A DNA stretch of 64,000 bases from Dickeya poaceiphila (lineage in GTDB: Bacteria > Pseudomonadota > Gammaproteobacteria > Enterobacterales > Enterobacteriaceae): the NCBI RefSeq assembly GCF_007858975.2, contig NZ_CP042220.2, forward strand, positions 310,001-374,000, read 5' to 3'. The notes under the pieces are model-generated. The model was not told the origin of the DNA. It ran no database searches and saw only the letters and a list, made by a program, of their open reading frames with translations. Below are positions 1 through 8,915 of this stretch, piece by piece. The translations under genes were made by a program, and so were the position numbers. Numbering within the stretch: position 1 is the stretch's first letter; every line of letters begins with the position of its first letter.

Positions 1-359
1 ACGCGCTGGTGCAACTGGCGGCGGTGCTGGCGGTGGGCAGTCGGGCGTTGTGGCTTGATACGCCGGCGCGGCAGGCGCTGTATCGGCAATTGCCTGAGCC
101 GGTGCAGGCGCGGCTGGCGTTTTGTCGTGACGGAGTGACGGACGGCAGCCGGTTTGACGCGGTGATTTTCCACGGCGATGCCGATCAGTTGCGCCGCCTG
201 TGCGAACAGTTAGCACCGCGTGACGGCGCCATTGTCGGCGTGCAAGGATTGTCCCGCGGGGAAACCGACATTGTGCTGGAGCGGTTGTTGATCGAGCGCT
301 CGCTCAGTATCAACACTGCCGCCGCTGGCGGCAATGCCAGCCTGATGACGATTGGATAA
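1..359 (+). CDS. putA: Proline dehydrogenase/P5C dehydrogenase PutA, C-terminal end only
   Basis: The reading frame is already open at base 3 and runs to TAA at 357-359, so this is the last ~118 residues of a protein that begins outside the window. The terminal motif SINTAAAGGNASLMTIG is typical of the C-terminal end of enterobacterial PutA, the membrane-associated flavoenzyme that oxidises proline to glutamate and also represses its own gene. The catalytic domains (FAD-linked proline dehydrogenase, NAD-linked aldehyde dehydrogenase) and the DNA-binding N-terminus lie upstream and cannot be checked. The GTG at base 9 is an internal valine, not a start. Confidence 0.88.
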   Translation, partial: ALVQLAAVLAVGSRALWLDTPARQALYRQLPEPVQARLAFCRDGVTDGSRFDAVIFHGDADQLRRLCEQLAPRDGAIVGVQGLSRGETDIVLERLLIERSLSINTAAAGGNASLMTIG

Positions 360-459
360 TGAAATCAGAGGTTGTTATCGGTGATTTATGTCGGAACTGT
401 GGAAGGTTTCGTGCTTGATAACATCGGTTATTCTTTTGCAGCATCATCGCACGCACGAC

Positions 460-487
460 AAGGAGAGGCTCAACGCCGCCTCTCCTT
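460..487 (+). terminator. Hairpin after putA, terminator-like
   Basis: A perfect 10-bp inverted repeat (AAGGAGAGGC at 460-469, GCCTCTCCTT at 478-487) encloses an 8-base loop about 100 bases after putA. The following bases are only mildly T-rich, so it may stop transcripts weakly or protect the 3' end of the mRNA. Confidence 0.5.
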
Positions 488-521
488 GACCTCTGGCTAA
501 TGGCTAAACTGCGCCGCTACC

Positions 522-620
522 GCGGTCCCTTCGGCGTTCGCCTTCGCTGTTCGGACCGCCTGTGACGTGCTCCCAGCACGGCACAGGCTTTCGCCGCGTC
601 CATGCGGCTCATCCGGCGAA
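522..620. repeat. Cluster of GC-rich palindromes between putA and ppiC
   Basis: The gap between putA and ppiC (360-721) holds no convincing gene. Its centre is a run of dyads: GCGGTCC at 522-528 pairs with GGACCGC at 553-559; a near-perfect cruciform lies at 559-587 (CCTGTG/CACAGG outside, CGTGCT/AGCACG inside, loop CCC); and GCCGC/GCGGC flank the bases around 593-608. The block is more GC-rich than its surroundings. It looks like an extragenic palindromic repeat, but whether it recurs elsewhere in the genome cannot be seen here. Confidence 0.4.
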
Positions 621-721
621 GTCGCCCACCTCAGCACAGTTTTAATGCCAGAAAGCACTCACCTGTAATGTAAGATGGGGTGTTAACAGCCTAAAAACGA
701 ATCTCGCCGCCTCTACTCCCG

Positions 722-1003
722 TTAGTTACGGTACAACACCTTGATAATGTGATAGCCGAACTGGGTTTTGACCGGGCCGAAGGGTTTGAGCAGTTCGCAG
801 GAAAACACCGCTTTGTCAAAATCCGGCACCATGTCGCCTTTACGGAATTCTCCCAAATCGCCGCCATTACGTTTTGACGGGCAGGTCGAGTGTTTTTTTG
901 CTAACTGCTGGAAATCCGCTCCCTTCTCCAGTTGAGCCAGAATGTCGGTGGCCTGTTGTTCGGTATCCACCAGAATGTGTAATGCTGCCGCGGTATTTGC
1001 CAT
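722..1003 (-). CDS. ppiC: Peptidyl-prolyl cis-trans isomerase C (parvulin)
   Basis: A 93-residue protein, the exact length of E. coli PpiC, starting [12 protein letters not shown] and ending [12 protein letters not shown]. It is a single stand-alone parvulin domain, a cytoplasmic enzyme that speeds cis/trans isomerisation of peptidyl-proline bonds. The family features [23 protein letters not shown] and the C-terminal FGYHII strand are all present. The start at 1003 is chosen over a longer frame (to 1057) because AAGGAGC sits 7 bases upstream and the protein then matches the family length. It is convergent with putA and divergent from rep, with about 180 bases between it and rep and no other gene there. 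Confidence 0.95.
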   Translation of the reverse strand: MANTAAALHILVDTEQQATDILAQLEKGADFQQLAKKHSTCPSKRNGGDLGEFRKGDMVPDFDKAVFSCELLKPFGPVKTQFGYHIIKVLYRN

Positions 1004-1187
1004 AGTTAAGCTCCTTGAGCAAAGGGAAAGCCGATGTTGCCAGGCACAGCCTAGCACCCCCTTGTGACGAAAGGAAATGCGGAGCGCGTTCCGAAGCGGG
1101 TAACAGATCCTCGCGCTGGCCCGGACTTTTGCTACAATCCTGTTCTGTTACAATCCCCTTCCGTTTGACTGTCGAGCACGAAACACC

Positions 1188-3212
1188 ATGCGCATGAATC
1201 CCAGCCAGCAACACGCTGTTGAGTTTGTGACCGGTCCCTGTCTGGTACTGGCCGGGGCTGGGTCGGGTAAAACCCGCGTGATTACCCAGAAGATCGCCCA
1301 TTTGATCCGTAGTTGCGGTTATCAGGCACGCCATATCGCTGCGGTGACCTTTACCAACAAGGCCGCGCGGGAGATGAAAGAGCGTGTGGCGCAGACGCTG
1401 GGTCGCCAGGAAACCCGTGGCTTGCTGATTGCGACTTTCCATACGCTGGGGCTGGAGATCATCAAGCGTGAATACGCCGCGCTGGGCATGAAGTCCAACT
1501 TTTCGCTGTTTGACGATCAGGATCAGTTGGCGCTACTAAAAGAACTGACCGAGCTGTGGCTGCAAAATGACAAGGATTTGCTGCAACAGCTCGTGTCAAC
1601 GTTGTCCAACTGGAAAAACGACCTGATTGATCCGGCACAGGCGACGGCGTTGGCACGCTCGGAGCGGGACCGGTTGTTCGCTCATTGCTACCGGTTGTAT
1701 GACGAGCATCTGCGCGCCTGCAATGTGCTGGATTTTGATGACCTGATCCTGCTGCCGACATTGCTGCTCAAACGCAATGAAGAGGTACGCGAGCGCTGGC
1801 AGAACTGCCTGCGTTATTTGCTGGTGGACGAATATCAGGACACCAACACCAGCCAGTACGAACTGGTGAAGCTGCTGGTGGGCAGCCGGGCGCGTTTTAC
1901 CGTAGTCGGCGATGACGACCAGTCGATTTACTCCTGGCGCGGTGCTCGCCCACAGAATTTGTCACTGTTGCAGCAGGATTTTCCGCAGTTGCAGGTGATT
2001 AAGCTGGAACAGAATTACCGCTCATCCGGACGTATTCTCAAAGCCGCTAATATTCTCATCGCCAACAACCCGCACGTGTTCGAAAAGCGCCTGTATTCCG
2101 AGCTGGGTTATGGTGAAGAGCTGAAAATCATCACCGCCAATAACGAAGACCATGAGGCTGAGCGGGTAGTGGGCGAGTTGATTGCCCACCACTTTATCCG
2201 CAAAACCCAGTATGGCGACTACGCCATTCTTTATCGCGGCAACCACCAGTCCCGGTTGTTTGAAAAGGTGCTGATGCAAAACCGCATCCCTTATCGCATT
2301 TCCGGCGGTACGTCGTTTTTCTCTCGCCCGGAAATCAAAGACCTGCTGGCTTATTTGCGTGTGCTGACCAATCCGGAAGACGACAGTGCGTTTCTGCGCA
2401 TCGTCAATACGCCAAAACGCGAAATTGGTCCTGCGACACTGCAAAAACTCGGCGAGTGGGCCAGACAGCGTAATCGCAGCCTGTTTAATGCCAGCTTTGA
2501 CATGGGGCTAAGCCAGACCCTGAGCGGGCGTGGGCTGGAGTCGTTGCAACGTTTCACGCAGTGGATGGGCGGCATGGCCCAGCTGGCGGAGCAGGAGCCG
2601 GTGAAGGCAGTGCGTGATTTGCTTCACGGTCTGGATTATGAAAGCTGGTTGTACGAAACCTCGCCCAGCCCGAAGGCGGCGGAAATGCGCATGAAAAACG
2701 TCAATACGCTGTTTACCTGGATGACGGAAATGCTTGAAGGCAGTGACCTTGACGAACCGATGACGCTGACTCAGGTGGTAACCCGGTTTACCCTGCGCGA
2801 TATGATGGAGCGCAACGAAGCCGAAGAAGAACTGGATCAGGTGCAATTGATGACGCTACACGCCTCCAAAGGGTTGGAGTTCCCGTACGTGTATCTGGTG
2901 GGGATGGAAGAAGGGTTGTTGCCGCATCAGACCAGCATCGATGAGGAGAATGTCGATGAGGAACGGCGTCTGGCTTATGTGGGCATTACCCGTGCACAGA
3001 AAGAACTGACGTTCACCCTGTGCCGCGAGCGGCGTCAATATGGCGAGTTGATACGCCCGGAGCCGAGCCGTTTTCTGCTGGAACTGCCGCAGGATGATGT
3101 GATTTGGGAAACAGAACGCAAAGTCACCAGTCCACAGGAGCGGATGCAGAAGGGGCAGAACCATTTGGCCAATTTACGCGCTCAACTGGCGAAGGCCAGA
3201 GATAAAAACTGA
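1188..3212 (+). CDS. rep: ATP-dependent DNA helicase Rep
   Basis: A 674-residue superfamily 1A helicase (E. coli Rep is 673) that unwinds DNA 3'-5' and helps replication forks pass bound proteins. Visible motifs: Walker A AGAGSGKT at residues 22-29, motif Ia [14 protein letters not shown], Walker B DEYQD at about 214-218, motif [16 protein letters not shown], motif IV QNYRSS, motif [14 protein letters not shown] and motif [11 protein letters not shown]. The N-terminus [17 protein letters not shown] aligns with E. coli Rep, which fixes the start at 1188. The C-terminal tail is short and basic, where Rep binds the replicative helicase in E. coli. UvrD lies at 42.8 kb as a separate paralogue. 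Confidence 0.97.
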   Translation: MRMNPSQQHAVEFVTGPCLVLAGAGSGKTRVITQKIAHLIRSCGYQARHIAAVTFTNKAAREMKERVAQTLGRQETRGLLIATFHTLGLEIIKREYAALGMKSNFSLFDDQDQLALLKELTELWLQNDKDLLQQLVSTLSNWKNDLIDPAQATALARSERDRLFAHCYRLYDEHLRACNVLDFDDLILLPTLLLKRNEEVRERWQNCLRYLLVDEYQDTNTSQYELVKLLVGSRARFTVVGDDDQSIYSWRGARPQNLSLLQQDFPQLQVIKLEQNYRSSGRILKAANILIANNPHVFEKRLYSELGYGEELKIITANNEDHEAERVVGELIAHHFIRKTQYGDYAILYRGNHQSRLFEKVLMQNRIPYRISGGTSFFSRPEIKDLLAYLRVLTNPEDDSAFLRIVNTPKREIGPATLQKLGEWARQRNRSLFNASFDMGLSQTLSGRGLESLQRFTQWMGGMAQLAEQEPVKAVRDLLHGLDYESWLYETSPSPKAAEMRMKNVNTLFTWMTEMLEGSDLDEPMTLTQVVTRFTLRDMMERNEAEEELDQVQLMTLHASKGLEFPYVYLVGMEEGLLPHQTSIDEENVDEERRLAYVGITRAQKELTFTLCRERRQYGELIRPEPSRFLLELPQDDVIWETERKVTSPQERMQKGQNHLANLRAQLAKARDKN

Positions 3213-3224
3213 CGGCAGAAAATA

Positions 3225-3245
3225 CGCCGGGCGGTTAGCCCGGCG
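3225..3245 (-). terminator. Rho-independent terminator after pehX
   Basis: CGCCGGGC and GCCCGGCG form a perfect 8-bp stem with a 5-base loop between the converging ends of rep and pehX. Read on the minus strand it is followed by TATTTTCTG, so it fits best as the pehX terminator. It could also slow transcripts coming from rep. Confidence 0.75.
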
Positions 3246-3262
3246 TGCGGATGACCCTTCTG

Positions 3263-5077
3263 TCAGGGAGTGACGATTTTGCCGTCCACGCTAACGTTTT
3301 TCACCTTACCGAATTTCCACGGCGATGTGCCACTGCACAGATTGCTGAACGTCAGGTTATTGAACTGACTGTCGGTCAGGTCGCTTATCGCGGTGGGCAT
3401 CACACTGCTGAACTTGATGTTGCTGAAGGTGAACTGGCTTTGCCAGATGTTTTTGCCGTCGTCACCACTTATCTCAATGGCCGGGCTTGAGCCGATACCA
3501 TCCTGCACAGTAACGTTCTTGACGGTGAAGTCATAGAAACGTGCAGGCACAGTGGCGGGAGTGTAGTCGATGGTGCCGTTGTTGTCGGCGTAACTTAATG
3601 TCACGATAATGGCCTGCCTGGCAAGGTTTTTCATGGCGCTATTGCGGAATACGATGCCATGCGCGCCACCACCGATGGCGGGAGCGCTCTTGGCTCGCAA
3701 GCCAATGTCGTTCTGGTTAATTACGTTGTTTTCCGCCAGGACATCGATAATGCCTGCACCGGTGTGGCTGCCTAACACCACTGCGCCGTGCCCATGACGG
3801 AAATAGTTGTTGAATAGCCAGGCGTGTTGTGTCGGCTTCTGGTATTGCGCAGACTGGCCCATACCGGCGGCGAAATTGATGCTGTCGTCACCGGTATCAA
3901 ACACGCTGTTGAATACCATAATGTTTTGGCTATTGCCAAATTCGACGCCGTCGCCATTGTTGGCATTGAAAGTCTGATGAATAACGCCGTTTTCCACCAC
4001 ATTTTGGCTTTCCAGGAACATCACGCCATGGTTGGCCGGGTTACGAATGGTGACATCAGCGATGTAGGCGTTTTTAACGCCGCGTAGGGTAATCAGGCTT
4101 GAACGGTGCTGGCTGTAGGCAGTTTTGGCGTCCATGCCGGTAGCGATAGCCGCTGCTACCTGGTTTTTCGCCAGAATGCCGTCTTTGCTAACCTTGCTGT
4201 TATCACTTTTTACGTACTGCGGCAGGTTTTTGCCCAGTTCGTCTTTAGCGTCAGCGCTACGCTGCCAGCCGTTGCCGTCGATAATCCCTTTGCCGGTGAT
4301 GCGGATGTTCTGGAGTATCCCGACAGCAGAGCTGGTTTTATCGATGGCATTAATCAGCGAAGCCGGGCGCATCTGGGATGAGTAACTGTAAATCTTGTAG
4401 GTGTCGGGATAATCGGCCGAATTATCCGACCCTAACAGCGTCGCACCCTGCAACAGATTCAGCGTCATGTCGCTTTTCAGCCACAATGCACCGGTTTTGA
4501 AAACCCCTGCCGGGACGTCGATGCGGCAACCGGTTGGGCAGGCGTCAATCGCTTTCTGAATTGCGCTGGTATTGAGCGTGGTGCCGTCGCCTTTCGCGCC
4601 GTACTGAGTAATGGTGATCACTTTCGGTATAGCTGTGGTAGTGACAGTGACCGGGTTACTGTCAGCAGAGGTCGTGCCGTCGGCATACACTGCCCGAACA
4701 GTGAACTGGTAGTTGGTGTTGGCTTTCAAGCCGTCGATTTTGGCGTTTTGCATTACAATCCGGTGGTGAAAATTGGCTGTATCATTTTTGTAAAACGCAG
4801 TGATGTATGGCTTAGCTGGCGAGTTTTTGTCGTTGTTTTGACTGGCTAGCCCGATGAGCTGGCCGTTCTGGTAAATCTGGTAGTCGGTGATGTTGGTCGT
4901 ATCTTCCGGTGCGTCCCACGCCAGCACCACGCTGTGGTCATCATAAGACAATGTTGGAATCTGTAGTTTTTGTGGTGCCTGAACAGTGCTGGCCTCTGTC
5001 AGCGCTGGGATGCTGAGCAGGAATATCGACGTTATTGATGCCAGAACATGGCGTCGGGAAAATGTGATGATTTTCAT
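3263..5077 (-). CDS. pehX: Exo-poly-alpha-D-galacturonosidase (GH28), PehX type
   Basis: A 604-residue exported pectinase closely resembling E. chrysanthemi PehX (602 aa), which releases digalacturonate from non-reducing ends of polygalacturonate. Residues 1 to about 29 form a signal peptide with SRRHVLAS before the hydrophobic stretch and a likely cut after LTEA. A fibronectin-III-like domain follows (about 35-147), then the right-handed beta-helix from ITQYGAKGDGT. The GH28 catalytic set is intact: NGD with Asp376, DD at 397-398, GHG with His430, RAK with Arg461/Lys463. RBS AAGGA lies 6 bases before ATG. It interrupts the enterobacterial rep-gppA neighbourhood; strain 3937 has three adjacent exo-peh genes, here only one is present. 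Confidence 0.93.
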   Translation of the reverse strand: MKIITFSRRHVLASITSIFLLSIPALTEASTVQAPQKLQIPTLSYDDHSVVLAWDAPEDTTNITDYQIYQNGQLIGLASQNNDKNSPAKPYITAFYKNDTANFHHRIVMQNAKIDGLKANTNYQFTVRAVYADGTTSADSNPVTVTTTAIPKVITITQYGAKGDGTTLNTSAIQKAIDACPTGCRIDVPAGVFKTGALWLKSDMTLNLLQGATLLGSDNSADYPDTYKIYSYSSQMRPASLINAIDKTSSAVGILQNIRITGKGIIDGNGWQRSADAKDELGKNLPQYVKSDNSKVSKDGILAKNQVAAAIATGMDAKTAYSQHRSSLITLRGVKNAYIADVTIRNPANHGVMFLESQNVVENGVIHQTFNANNGDGVEFGNSQNIMVFNSVFDTGDDSINFAAGMGQSAQYQKPTQHAWLFNNYFRHGHGAVVLGSHTGAGIIDVLAENNVINQNDIGLRAKSAPAIGGGAHGIVFRNSAMKNLARQAIIVTLSYADNNGTIDYTPATVPARFYDFTVKNVTVQDGIGSSPAIEISGDDGKNIWQSQFTFSNIKFSSVMPTAISDLTDSQFNNLTFSNLCSGTSPWKFGKVKNVSVDGKIVTP

Positions 5078-5224
5078 CCGAATTCCTTAATTCTGTTGAA
5101 ATCAGAGATCTGTACTTGAATCAGGTGCAACGCGACTTTAAAAAAAAGAAAAGGTTTTTTATAAAAACACATCTCATATTTCTTTTTTTCAACGTGCTCA
5201 CAAAATTAGTCGAGGAAATAACAG
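5078..5224 (-). promoter_or_regulatory. AT-rich pehX upstream region with possible CRP half-site
   Basis: This AT-rich stretch (A and T runs around 5140-5190 and near 5216) separates pehX from gppA. On the minus strand TGTGAGCACGTTGAA (right end near 5202) has one perfect CRP half-site and a poor second half. Polygalacturonase genes of this genus are known to respond to CRP, KdgR and PecS, but I could not find a convincing KdgR box (TGAAA-N6-TTTCA). Confidence 0.3.
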
Positions 5225-5251
5225 AAAGGGGTAACTAATTGTTACCCCTTT
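5225..5251 (-). terminator. Rho-independent terminator after gppA
   Basis: A perfect 11-bp stem (AAAGGGGTAAC / GTTACCCCTTT) with loop TAATT lies directly past the gppA stop codon. Reading on the minus strand it is followed by CTGTTATTT. It is close to symmetrical and could work in both directions. Confidence 0.75.
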
Positions 5252-5257
5252 TTGCTG

Positions 5258-6754
5258 TCAGATGGTGTGTTCTTCAATGATAAGTGGCCAGTGCACATAA
5301 CTTTGCCACAGGCTCTCTTGCGACAGGGTTTCAGCTCTTAAGGGATGTTGGTCAAGCCAGCCGGTAGGTAGAATGACGCGCAAGCTTTCACCCTCTACCC
5401 GCAACCTGACTGCTGGCAGGGTGTCGTCGCGGCGGCGGCTGGCAAAGATGATTGCCAGACGCAGCAGACGGCAAAGCCGCTGCGCCAGATTAACCTGTAG
5501 CGCGTTTTGTTGTGTCAGCGGGATAGGATCGATGGTGTTGCTCTGGTTTTGCAGCAGTGTCGCCAGTAATTTTTTCTGGGCGGGAGTAAAGCCGGGCAGG
5601 TCGCTGTTGCGAACCAGATACGCTGCATGTAATGGTGCCTGACGAAAATCGACGCTCAGGCCGATTTCGTGAATCAGACAGACGCTGCCCAGTAATTCCC
5701 GACATCGGCCATCCAGTTGCCAATCACGCGCGACCTGTTGCAGGAAATTGTCCGCCAGCAACCTGACTCGCTGTGCTTGTTCGCTATCCAGCAGATAGCG
5801 GCGTTGCAGGTTTTGCAGCGTGCGGTGGCGAATGTCTTGCTCAATCGGCAAATGCAACATGCCGTAGACCAGCCCTTCGCGCAACGCGCCGCCTGCCAGC
5901 GTCATGGAGTCGATTTCCAGTTCCTGAAAGATGGCCAGCAGGATAGACAAGCCACTGGGAAACACCAGTGCCCGTTCCAGCGTCAGCCCTTCAATTTCAA
6001 GCTCTTCCAGTTTGCTGCACTGGATGGCGCGTTGCTTGAGTTGGCGCAGTTTGCTAAGGGTGATGTATTCGTCCATTCCCTGCGCCACCATGATTTCCTG
6101 TAGCGCCTGTACTGTGCCGGACGCGCCGACGCAAATCTGCCACCCTTGCTGGCGCAGAATGTCTTTCACCGGGCGTATCATCTCGCGGGCGGCCTGTTCA
6201 GCCTGATCAAAATGGGCCTGAGTCAGGTCACGATCAGCGAAATAGCGTTCCAGCCAGGTGACGCAGCCCATTGGCAGGCTGAATAACTGAGTATGACGGG
6301 CACCGATGCCGGTTGCCAGCTCGGTGCTGCCACCGCCGATATCCACTACCAGTCGTTGTTCCGGCCCGCCGGTGGTATGAGCGACACCCTGATAGATGAG
6401 TCGTGCTTCTTCTTCGCCGCTGATAACCTGAATCGGCAGACCCAGAATCTGTTGGGCTCGTTCAAGGAATTCGTCAGCGTTAGTGGCCAGTCTCAGCGTT
6501 GCCGTCGCTACCACGCGAACCTGTTGCGCCGGAATATCCTGCAACCGTTCGGAAAATAGTGCCAGACAGTGCCAGCCGCGCTGCATTGCCTCTGGTGAGA
6601 GGCGGTTATTAGCATCCAGCCCGGCTGCCAGACGGACTTTGCGCTTGATACGAGCCAGCGTTTGTACACTGCCCGCTACCTCACGCGCCACCAGCATATG
6701 AAAGCTATTGGACCCTAAATCGATAGCGGCATAAAAAGAAGAAGCGCTCAGCAT
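5258..6754 (-). CDS. gppA: Guanosine-5'-triphosphate,3'-diphosphate pyrophosphatase GppA
   Basis: A 498-residue Ppx/GppA phosphatase of the actin-like ATPase fold that converts pppGpp to ppGpp in the stringent response and can degrade polyphosphate. The phosphate-binding motif DLGSNSFH is at residues 12-19; [12 protein letters not shown] and [11 protein letters not shown] follow; the C-terminal half carries the HD-like region ([12 protein letters not shown]). The start [14 protein letters not shown] at 6754 matches the family N-terminus; an upstream ATG at 6832 would add 26 atypical residues and overlap rhlB. It follows rhlB by 7 bases, so the two are co-transcribed, as in E. coli. Confidence 0.95.
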   Translation of the reverse strand: MLSASSFYAAIDLGSNSFHMLVAREVAGSVQTLARIKRKVRLAAGLDANNRLSPEAMQRGWHCLALFSERLQDIPAQQVRVVATATLRLATNADEFLERAQQILGLPIQVISGEEEARLIYQGVAHTTGGPEQRLVVDIGGGSTELATGIGARHTQLFSLPMGCVTWLERYFADRDLTQAHFDQAEQAAREMIRPVKDILRQQGWQICVGASGTVQALQEIMVAQGMDEYITLSKLRQLKQRAIQCSKLEELEIEGLTLERALVFPSGLSILLAIFQELEIDSMTLAGGALREGLVYGMLHLPIEQDIRHRTLQNLQRRYLLDSEQAQRVRLLADNFLQQVARDWQLDGRCRELLGSVCLIHEIGLSVDFRQAPLHAAYLVRNSDLPGFTPAQKKLLATLLQNQSNTIDPIPLTQQNALQVNLAQRLCRLLRLAIIFASRRRDDTLPAVRLRVEGESLRVILPTGWLDQHPLRAETLSQESLWQSYVHWPLIIEEHTI

Positions 6755-6761
6755 CGGCAAC

Positions 6762-8048
6762 TCAACCCGGTCGTTTTCGATTGCTGCGGGGCGCACCGCT
6801 ACGGCGAGGCGCGCCGGGTCGGCGTGGGCCACCGCTGGAGCGCGGGCGGCTCAGACGTTTTGGCTCCGGCAGGTCAGCCAGCAAGGCTTCGCTGCTGTAT
6901 TTGCTCACCGGAATACGGTGGCCGATATAATCTTCAATCGCTGGCAGATTCAGTGCGTACTCTTCGCAGGCCAGGCTAATGGAATAGCCGCTGGCGCCAG
7001 CACGACCGGTACGACCGATACGGTGTACGTAGTCTTCGCAATCATCAGGTAAGTCGTAGTTGAACACGTGGGTCACGGACGGAATATGCAGACCTCGCGC
7101 CGCCACATCGGTCGCCACCAGAATATCCAGATGACCCTGAGTGAACTCTTCGAGTATGCGCAGCCGCTTTTTCTGCGCCACATCGCCGGTCAGCAGGCCG
7201 ACACGATGGCCGTCTGCGGCCAGATGGCCCCAGATGTCTTCACAACGGTGTTTTGTGTTGGCAAAGATGATGCAGCGATCTGGCCACTCTTCTTCGATCA
7301 ACGTTTGCAGCAGCCGCATCTTCTCTTCATTGGAAGGATAAAACAGCTCTTCCTTGATGCGATGACCGGTTTTTTGCTCCGGTTCCACCTCGACGTATTC
7401 GGCGTTGTTCATCTGCTCAAACGCCAGTTCACGCACGCGGTAGGATAAGGTGGCGGAAAACAGCATGTTCAGACGTTGATTAGCCGGCGGCATACGGCGG
7501 AACAACCAGCGGATATCTTTGATAAAGCCAAGATCGTACATGCGATCAGCCTCATCCAGCACCACTACCTGAATAGCGCCCATATGGACATGGTTCTGCT
7601 TGGTGTAATCGATTAAACGACCGGTGGTACCGATAAGAATATCGACGCCGTCTTCCAGCACTTTTAGCTGCTTGTCGTAGCCGTCGCCACCGTAAGCTAG
7701 CCCCAGTCGCAGACCAGTCGCCTTCGCCAGTGCTTCGGCATCGGTATAGATCTGTACCGCCAGTTCACGGGTCGGCGCCATGATCAGTGCACGGGGTTGG
7801 TTGGTCTGGCGTTCGGCGGGGGCGGGGTGAGTCAGCAAATAATGAAATGTAGACGCCAGAAATGCCAGCGTCTTGCCTGTTCCGGTTTGCGCCTGGCCCG
7901 CCACGTCACGGCCTGACAGCGCCAGCGGTAATGCCAGCGCCTGAATGGGTGTGCAGTTATAAAAGCCTTTATTTTCAAGTGCTTCAATAACCTGCGGATG
8001 CAGTGCGAAGTCGGAAAACTTCTGTTCGGTTAAATGTGTTTTGCTCAT
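6762..8048 (-). CDS. rhlB: ATP-dependent RNA helicase RhlB
   Basis: A 428-residue DEAD-box helicase (421 in E. coli), the RNA-unwinding subunit of the RNase E degradosome. Motifs in order: Q motif (CTPIQ), Walker [26 protein letters not shown] in [23 protein letters not shown] and [10 protein letters not shown]. The tail is rich in Pro, Arg and Gly ([15 protein letters not shown]), a likely RNA-binding extension. The start [18 protein letters not shown] matches E. coli RhlB. It is divergent from trxA with 119 bases between them and leads the rhlB-gppA operon. Confidence 0.96.
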   Translation of the reverse strand: MSKTHLTEQKFSDFALHPQVIEALENKGFYNCTPIQALALPLALSGRDVAGQAQTGTGKTLAFLASTFHYLLTHPAPAERQTNQPRALIMAPTRELAVQIYTDAEALAKATGLRLGLAYGGDGYDKQLKVLEDGVDILIGTTGRLIDYTKQNHVHMGAIQVVVLDEADRMYDLGFIKDIRWLFRRMPPANQRLNMLFSATLSYRVRELAFEQMNNAEYVEVEPEQKTGHRIKEELFYPSNEEKMRLLQTLIEEEWPDRCIIFANTKHRCEDIWGHLAADGHRVGLLTGDVAQKKRLRILEEFTQGHLDILVATDVAARGLHIPSVTHVFNYDLPDDCEDYVHRIGRTGRAGASGYSISLACEEYALNLPAIEDYIGHRIPVSKYSSEALLADLPEPKRLSRPRSSGGPRRPGAPRRSGAPRSNRKRPG

Positions 8049-8167
8049 AGCGTGGTAGAATATCAGTTAACTATTGCTTTACGAAAGCGTATCCAGTGAA
8101 ATAAAGTCAACCTAATAGTTGGTTAATGCTACACCAATTGGGTAGAGATAATCCTGCGGAGTAAAAC

Positions 8168-8494
8168 ATGAGCGATAAAATTATTCATCTGACGGACGAC
8201 AGCTTTGAGGTGGACGTATTGCAGTCCGGGCATGTGACACTGGTTGATTTCTGGGCTGACTGGTGTGGTCCTTGTAAAATGATTGCTCCGATTCTGGATG
8301 AGATCGCCGATGAGTATGATGGCAAACTGACGATTGCCAAACTTAACATTGATGAGAACCCGGCTACTGCGCCGAAATACGGTATCCGTGGTATCCCGAC
8401 GCTGCTGCTGTTTAAGAATGGCGAAGTTGCCGCTACTAAAGTGGGCGCGCTGTCCAAAGGGCAATTGAAAGAGTTTCTGAACGCCAATCTGTAA
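8168..8494 (+). CDS. trxA: Thioredoxin 1
   Basis: A 108-residue thioredoxin (E. coli 109), the cytoplasmic disulfide reductant for ribonucleotide reductase, PAPS reductase and others. The active site WCGPC is at residues 32-36, preceded by VDFWADW and followed by the cis-proline loop [16 protein letters not shown] ribosome site precedes ATG 8168. It has its own divergent promoter region shared with rhlB and is followed by the rho leader. Confidence 0.97.
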   Translation: MSDKIIHLTDDSFEVDVLQSGHVTLVDFWADWCGPCKMIAPILDEIADEYDGKLTIAKLNIDENPATAPKYGIRGIPTLLLFKNGEVAATKVGALSKGQLKEFLNANL

Positions 8495-8510
8495 TCCGTC
8501 ATACATTTAG

Positions 8511-8577
8511 TTCCCAGGCGGCAGCGGGATAGGGTAATGAGATTTTCTCATTCTGACCGCTGGACGCCTACCGGGAA
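8511..8577 (+). other. Long imperfect hairpin between trxA and rho
   Basis: Bases 8511-8527 pair imperfectly with 8557-8577 (TTCCC...GGCAGCGG against CCGCTGG...GGGAA), and an inner perfect 7-bp hairpin AATGAGA/TCTCATT lies at 8536-8552. No T-run follows, so it is not a classic intrinsic terminator. It may mark the trxA mRNA 3' end or form part of the rho leader. Confidence 0.45.
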
Positions 8578-8915
8578 GCGTGCTAGATTCGTTAATACTG
8601 CACATCGTACTTACCTTATAGTTTGATCCTTAGGCTTGAGCCTGAAGTTAGAATCTAAAGTTTTATCCCATGCTAGGCTCGGAAATTATTAATTTTCAGC
8701 ATGTTAGCTTCCGGTCCAGCAATCTGACAGTTTTTACGTTAAATTAGTTTTGCGGTGTCTTCGACCTCTTGCCATGTGTGTGCCTCGTATCAGTGCGATT
8801 CGGCCTGAGCGGCACAATGTCTGGTGATTGAAGGCGGTTAAGCGGCATGGATGTTCCTGCCATACCATTCACGTTAATAGTTCGAGATTTACCCCGAGTT
8901 TAAGAACCCACCATT
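8578..8915 (+). promoter_or_regulatory. rho leader region with two candidate short ORFs
   Basis: The 421-base gap upstream of rho has no long gene. In E. coli this leader contains rhoL and Rho-dependent attenuation signals that let Rho repress itself. Here two short frames could serve a similar role: ATG 8537 to TGA 8626 (29 codons, starting MRFSHSDRW, with its start inside the hairpin) and ATG 8847 to TAA 8903 (18 codons, starting MDVPAIPF), ending 12 bases before rho. Neither has a strong ribosome site and neither clearly resembles E. coli RhoL, so both are only candidates. Confidence 0.35.

Noticed and set aside
867..1442. Open minus-strand frame across ppiC and the start of rep
   Set aside because: It is antisense to two well-supported genes, has no ribosome site and its product is low-complexity basic sequence typical of shadow frames.
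5140..5210. Possible KdgR box upstream of pehX
   Set aside because: The TTGAAA- and TTTCA-like pieces found here are not arranged as TGAAA-N6-TTTCA, so I do not call a KdgR site.
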